Shown here piece by piece: positions 44,972 through 47,926 of a stretch of 47,926 nucleotides of DNA. The stretch is from Planctomycetaceae bacterium (lineage in GTDB: Bacteria; Planctomycetota; Planctomycetia; Planctomycetales; Planctomycetaceae). Location of the stretch: assembly GCA_028284485.1 (NCBI GenBank), contig JANQRQ010000169.1:1-47926 (forward strand). Direction: 5' to 3'. Made by a program: the position numbers and the translations under genes. The stretch's first letter is position 1. Each line of letters starts with the position of its first letter. The notes beneath the pieces are model-generated. The model did no database searches. It was not told the DNA's origin and was given only the letters and a program-made list of their open reading frames with translations.

Positions 44972-47016
44972 AAAGCGACGAGAAATCAACTCGAAAGCAG
45001 AAATCCCAAGAGTCTTCCGGCAAGTCCGAAGAGTCCGGCTGGGGGTTCGCACCGAAAAAGGGTGGACTGGCGACCGAAACCAAAATCGGATTGGCTGCGA
45101 CGCTCTTTTTGTCGATCGCGTTCTGCTTCGTCGTTTACAAACGCGTGAACGAAAAGAGTGCCGATTCCGAAAGTTCTTTTGCATCGCTGGAATCTTCTTC
45201 TTCCGACGAAACGTCAACGCCCCAGGACAAGGGACCCGCGCCCGCAAACGATGAGAATCGGCAAAAGGAATCGCCCATTGATAATGTGACCGCGAAGCAG
45301 ACCGCCGCTCCGCCATGGGAATCAGGCGAATCCGAATTCAAACCCGTTCCAAAGCAGGACACAGCGAGCGAACCTACATCTCAATGGGCCTTCGTGAACG
45401 AACAAACGGAACCTTCAACTGAACAGACCGTTGACACGGCATTCGACGAAGATGCCTTCTTCGATGAGCCAACAGAGTCTAAGACGGTGGACGTTGCGCA
45501 AACGATTGATTCTCCGACCCAGCAAAAACCGAACAACTTCGATCCCTTCGCTCAAGAAGACCCGTTCGTCGATAATCAGCCATTTGGCGACGAGAACAAA
45601 GAGCCAGCGGTTACGAAGGAACCAAAAACGCTGTTCAACCTGGAAGACGAGACGGTCGCTGAGGATTCATCAGTGATGGAATCGCAAACAGCACAGAGCC
45701 CCGAGCAGCATGCTCAACTGACAGACGAAGCAAACTTCCAGCAGCAGCAGCCAACACAGCAGAATACTCAACAGGCCGCTCAGCAGGATGATCTTGGGGA
45801 TTTTACCATCGATCTGTTTGAGCCGTCAGTCGCGTCCGATTCGTCGACCGGCGAATCATCCCCGGTCAACGCAAATGAGGAACTCGCCACGCAGACGGCG
45901 GTGGAATTCGACGGCGGGATCGAAGAATCGTTCGATCCGGCGCAGAACGTCGACTTCAATGATACGGCGCACCAAGAATCTGGTTTCGGCGATGATCTGT
46001 TTCATTCGCAGGATGAACCGGAGCAGGTTGAAGTCAGTCAAAACGAAGCTCAGCACGATTCCTTCGAAATCAGCACTGAGACATCACCGACAGAAGATTC
46101 CATCGACACGAGTTCGCGGCGATGGGGAAGCTATTTGCCTCGGCATCAGACCGAATCCTCACCGTCAACTGATCAAGCGGATTTGTCGGCCGAACAGATC
46201 GACCCTTTGGAAAGGATCGACGGGGAACGTGCAATCGAGAATGCATTTTCGCCAGTTGACCAGCACACCGTCGATTCAAACGATTCCCATTCGGAATTAC
46301 ATGCCAATCAGCAAGCCGTTTTGGCTGATTCGACACAATCAAATGCATTCGAACACGAGTTGTTTGACGCCGGCTCGAGTTTCGCCCAAGAGCAGAGTTC
46401 GTCGACACCAGGTTTGGAAGCCCAACCAGAACAATTCGAACCCAGGACACAATCGACCGATCAGAGGGAGTTCTTTGACCCGTTGATGCAAGCGAACCAT
46501 CAATCGGAACTCGTTCCAACCGCCGGCATCAACAAACAAACAGGGCTGTTGAACTCTGGAACTTACGTCGTCCAACCGCGGGACAGTTTATGGACCATTT
46601 CCGAAAAGCTTTATCGAACACCGACCTTCTACCACGCGTTGGAGCAACACAACAAACGGCTCATCAGTGACACCCGACAGCTTAAGCCAGGAATGGTCCT
46701 TCAGACACCTCCGGCAGAGGTTCTCATGGCCAAGTATCCCGAGTTAATGCCTCAACCAATTCGTCAGCGCGGCACAACACGTAAGGACACCATCACCGTC
46801 AAGAACGAGCAGGCGACTGGGTTCTTTCGAAGTGCGCTTCGCGAGCCTCTTTATCGGGTTGGACGGCAAGATACGCTTACGACGATTGCGCAGAAGCACT
46901 TAGGGCGAGCGTCTCGTTGGGTCCAGATTTACGAGATGAATCGGGACAGACTGCAAAACCCGAACAAATTGAGCATTGGCACGGTATTACGCCTTCCGGC
47001 CGATGCCAGGCCCTAA
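44968..47016 (+). CDS. LysM peptidoglycan-binding membrane protein of the dcw cluster
   Basis: 682 residues from ATG 44968, which overlaps the rsmH stop as ATGA; the frame is open further upstream inside rsmH but that part is not needed. One membrane helix at about 40-58 (IGLAATLFLSIAFCFVVY) after a basic, Lys/Ser-rich cytoplasmic start. Residues 60-530 are low complexity: Gln, Glu, Asp, Ser and Thr, with repeated FDP and FDE-like motifs, probably disordered and outside the membrane. Two LysM domains close the protein, at 533-582 (YVVQPRDSLWTISEKLY) and 629-679 (YRVGRQDTLTTIAQKHLG). It stands where ftsL is expected and likely ties the division machinery to peptidoglycan; this is inference. 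Confidence 0.85.
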   Translation: MKSDEKSTRKQKSQESSGKSEESGWGFAPKKGGLATETKIGLAATLFLSIAFCFVVYKRVNEKSADSESSFASLESSSSDETSTPQDKGPAPANDENRQKESPIDNVTAKQTAAPPWESGESEFKPVPKQDTASEPTSQWAFVNEQTEPSTEQTVDTAFDEDAFFDEPTESKTVDVAQTIDSPTQQKPNNFDPFAQEDPFVDNQPFGDENKEPAVTKEPKTLFNLEDETVAEDSSVMESQTAQSPEQHAQLTDEANFQQQQPTQQNTQQAAQQDDLGDFTIDLFEPSVASDSSTGESSPVNANEELATQTAVEFDGGIEESFDPAQNVDFNDTAHQESGFGDDLFHSQDEPEQVEVSQNEAQHDSFEISTETSPTEDSIDTSSRRWGSYLPRHQTESSPSTDQADLSAEQIDPLERIDGERAIENAFSPVDQHTVDSNDSHSELHANQQAVLADSTQSNAFEHELFDAGSSFAQEQSSSTPGLEAQPEQFEPRTQSTDQREFFDPLMQANHQSELVPTAGINKQTGLLNSGTYVVQPRDSLWTISEKLYRTPTFYHALEQHNKRLISDTRQLKPGMVLQTPPAEVLMAKYPELMPQPIRQRGTTRKDTITVKNEQATGFFRSALREPLYRVGRQDTLTTIAQKHLGRASRWVQIYEMNRDRLQNPNKLSIGTVLRLPADARP

Positions 47017-47184
47017 CAACTTGCCCTGTGACCGGCTGATTCCCGATAGAGACTATACGGGCCGTTGTGAAGGCCAGGTGAATCGCTGAGGTCAAACATC
47101 GGGCGGTTCTTTCGCAGGCCAATTGGAGCCATGTTGGCTTCCCAACCTTGAGAGGCAACGGCCGACTCATCGAGTGGACGAATT

Positions 47185-47484
47185 ATGTTCTTCCGATTCG
47201 CCGGTGCCCTATTGCTATTTGTTCTCGTGTCCCTTTTCGGGATCGCGCTCGAGAAAGAAACGCTGTCTAAACGTCGACAGCTCTCACATCAAAACTATCA
47301 ACTTGATGTCTTGAGAGAAACGCACGCACGACTCCGCCTGGATGTCGAAAGCATAGGATCACCGCAACGAACCATTGGCATTCTCGAAGAAGAGAACCGA
47401 CACGCCACGAGATCCGTACTGCCATCGCGAACTGCTGCGCGGCCCGTCTTGCGTTGGCAGCGCCACGAAACGCGAAACCGGTAG
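47185..47484 (+). CDS. FtsL/DivIC-like small division protein
   Basis: 99 residues, not clearly similar in sequence to known FtsL but with its form and place: a short cytoplasmic start, one membrane helix (GALLLFVLVSLFGIAL, about 7-22), then a heptad-like coiled coil (about 25-70, with LSKRRQLSHQNYQLDVL and LRLDVESIGSP). FtsL-type proteins hold FtsB and activate the septal PBP and FtsW. It lies between the LysM gene and a class B PBP gene, as ftsL does elsewhere. The basic C-terminus (RPVLRWQRHETRNR) is unusual. A start at ATG 47185 has GAGTGGA upstream. Confidence 0.65.
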   Translation: MFFRFAGALLLFVLVSLFGIALEKETLSKRRQLSHQNYQLDVLRETHARLRLDVESIGSPQRTIGILEEENRHATRSVLPSRTAARPVLRWQRHETRNR

Positions 47485-47506
47485 GTAATTAGCCGTGGGA
47501 AACTAT

Positions 47507-47926
47507 ATGGATTCTGTTTCTCACAACCAATCACAGCGGCTGAAGTGGCGGACGCACGTCGTTTTTGCCACGCTGTTGATGATTTGGGGAGCGATCGCTT
47601 TTCGCCTGGTTTATCTCCAGTGTTATCAGCGCAGCGAACTGATCCAAAAATCGTCAGATCAGGCGAGCTTTCTTGAGCCGATACCACCGAGGCCCGGGGA
47701 CATCGTCGATCGAAACGGGCGGCTGCTGGCAACAAGTGTCGTCACCAAGAGCTTGTACCTCGTTCCCCGGAAGATCTCAGACACCTGGCAAACGAGTAAC
47801 AAACTCGCTGAGGTGCTCAACGTCAGTGCGGAATCCCTTTTCGAACGAATTTCGCGACATCGCGAAAAAGGGTTCCTGTGGATCAAGCGGCGACTCGACG
47901 ACGACACCTCAGAGCAGATTGAGCAG
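47507..47926 (+). CDS. Class B penicillin-binding protein (FtsI/PBP2-like), 5' part
   Basis: Runs off the window end, 140 codons seen. Start ATG 47507 with GGGA 6 nt upstream; GTG 47495 is also in frame. N-terminus: basic cytoplasmic tail, one membrane helix (VVFATLLMIWGAIAFRLVYL), then the PBP dimerisation-domain opening PPRPGDIVDRNGRLLATSV, with the R-G-x-I-x-D-R-N-G signature of class B PBPs (here RPGDIVDRNG). The transpeptidase domain (SxxK) lies beyond the window. It would crosslink septal peptidoglycan. Its place after the FtsL-like gene suggests ftsI rather than mrdA. Confidence 0.88.
   Translation, partial: MDSVSHNQSQRLKWRTHVVFATLLMIWGAIAFRLVYLQCYQRSELIQKSSDQASFLEPIPPRPGDIVDRNGRLLATSVVTKSLYLVPRKISDTWQTSNKLAEVLNVSAESLFERISRHREKGFLWIKRRLDDDTSEQIEQ

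Noticed and set aside
1..47926. tRNA genes, rRNA, CRISPR array, insertion sequence or prophage
   Set aside because: Scanned by eye; no cloverleaf with a GTTCGAnnC arm in the spacers, no regular short repeats with spacers, and no transposase, integrase or phage protein among the frames.

Overview
The window looks like a chromosomal segment of a planctomycete (order Planctomycetales or close kin; the genus cannot be fixed from sequence alone). The indications are a large exported protein with a PQQ-type propeller, HEAT repeats and a C-terminal CxxCH cytochrome domain (35200-38241), a division/cell-wall cluster opened by mraZ and rsmH with a LysM protein and an FtsL-like protein in the third and fourth places, an E. 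coli-type lysA beside asd, exported HEAT proteins, moderate GC content, many single-gene transcription units and long intergenic spaces. No tRNA, rRNA, CRISPR array, insertion sequence, integrase or phage gene was seen. Most of the window is ordinary core genome.

Layout. 1-4.2 kb: an exported caspase/legumain-like protein, glycyl-tRNA synthetase and a short sigma-70 factor. 4.2-8.8 kb: six-domain ribosomal protein S1, a DUF4432 sugar-epimerase-like protein and a family 2 glycosyltransferase. 9-18.2 kb: ftsH, a DEAD-box helicase with a TTG start, an OleB-like hydrolase, an M24 peptidase, thioredoxin reductase and an MFS transporter with a large extracytoplasmic insert. 19-24.8 kb: panB, a polyprenol-phosphate mannosyltransferase-like enzyme, a TPR protein, a palindrome-rich spacer, a small unknown gene and purD. 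25-27.6 kb: asd and lysA behind a possible structured leader. 28-34.8 kb: a HEAT protein with a degenerate receiver domain, a sigma-54 activator, a HemX-like protein with hemA, and a small membrane protein. 35-41.2 kb: the cytochrome-like dehydrogenase, an unknown exported protein and queA. 41.7-47.9 kb: a family 4 glycosyltransferase, then mraZ, rsmH, a LysM membrane protein, an FtsL-like protein and the 5' end of a class B penicillin-binding protein.

Working together. asd and lysA make the diaminopimelate/lysine branch, which also feeds peptidoglycan; the mraZ-rsmH-LysM-FtsL-PBP run is a division and septal wall module. Its promoter carries 10-bp-spaced GTGG repeats that fit MraZ autorepression. 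The HemX-like gene and hemA form a pair for tetrapyrrole supply. The other genes are mostly independent housekeeping units.

Least explained parts: an ~87-nt element present three times between genes (2911, 14744, 18861) with three conserved hairpins; a cluster of four palindromes at 22.37-22.65 kb; a possible leader with mutually exclusive helices before asd; an exported HEAT protein with an inactivated receiver fold; and a long LysM protein translationally coupled to rsmH.
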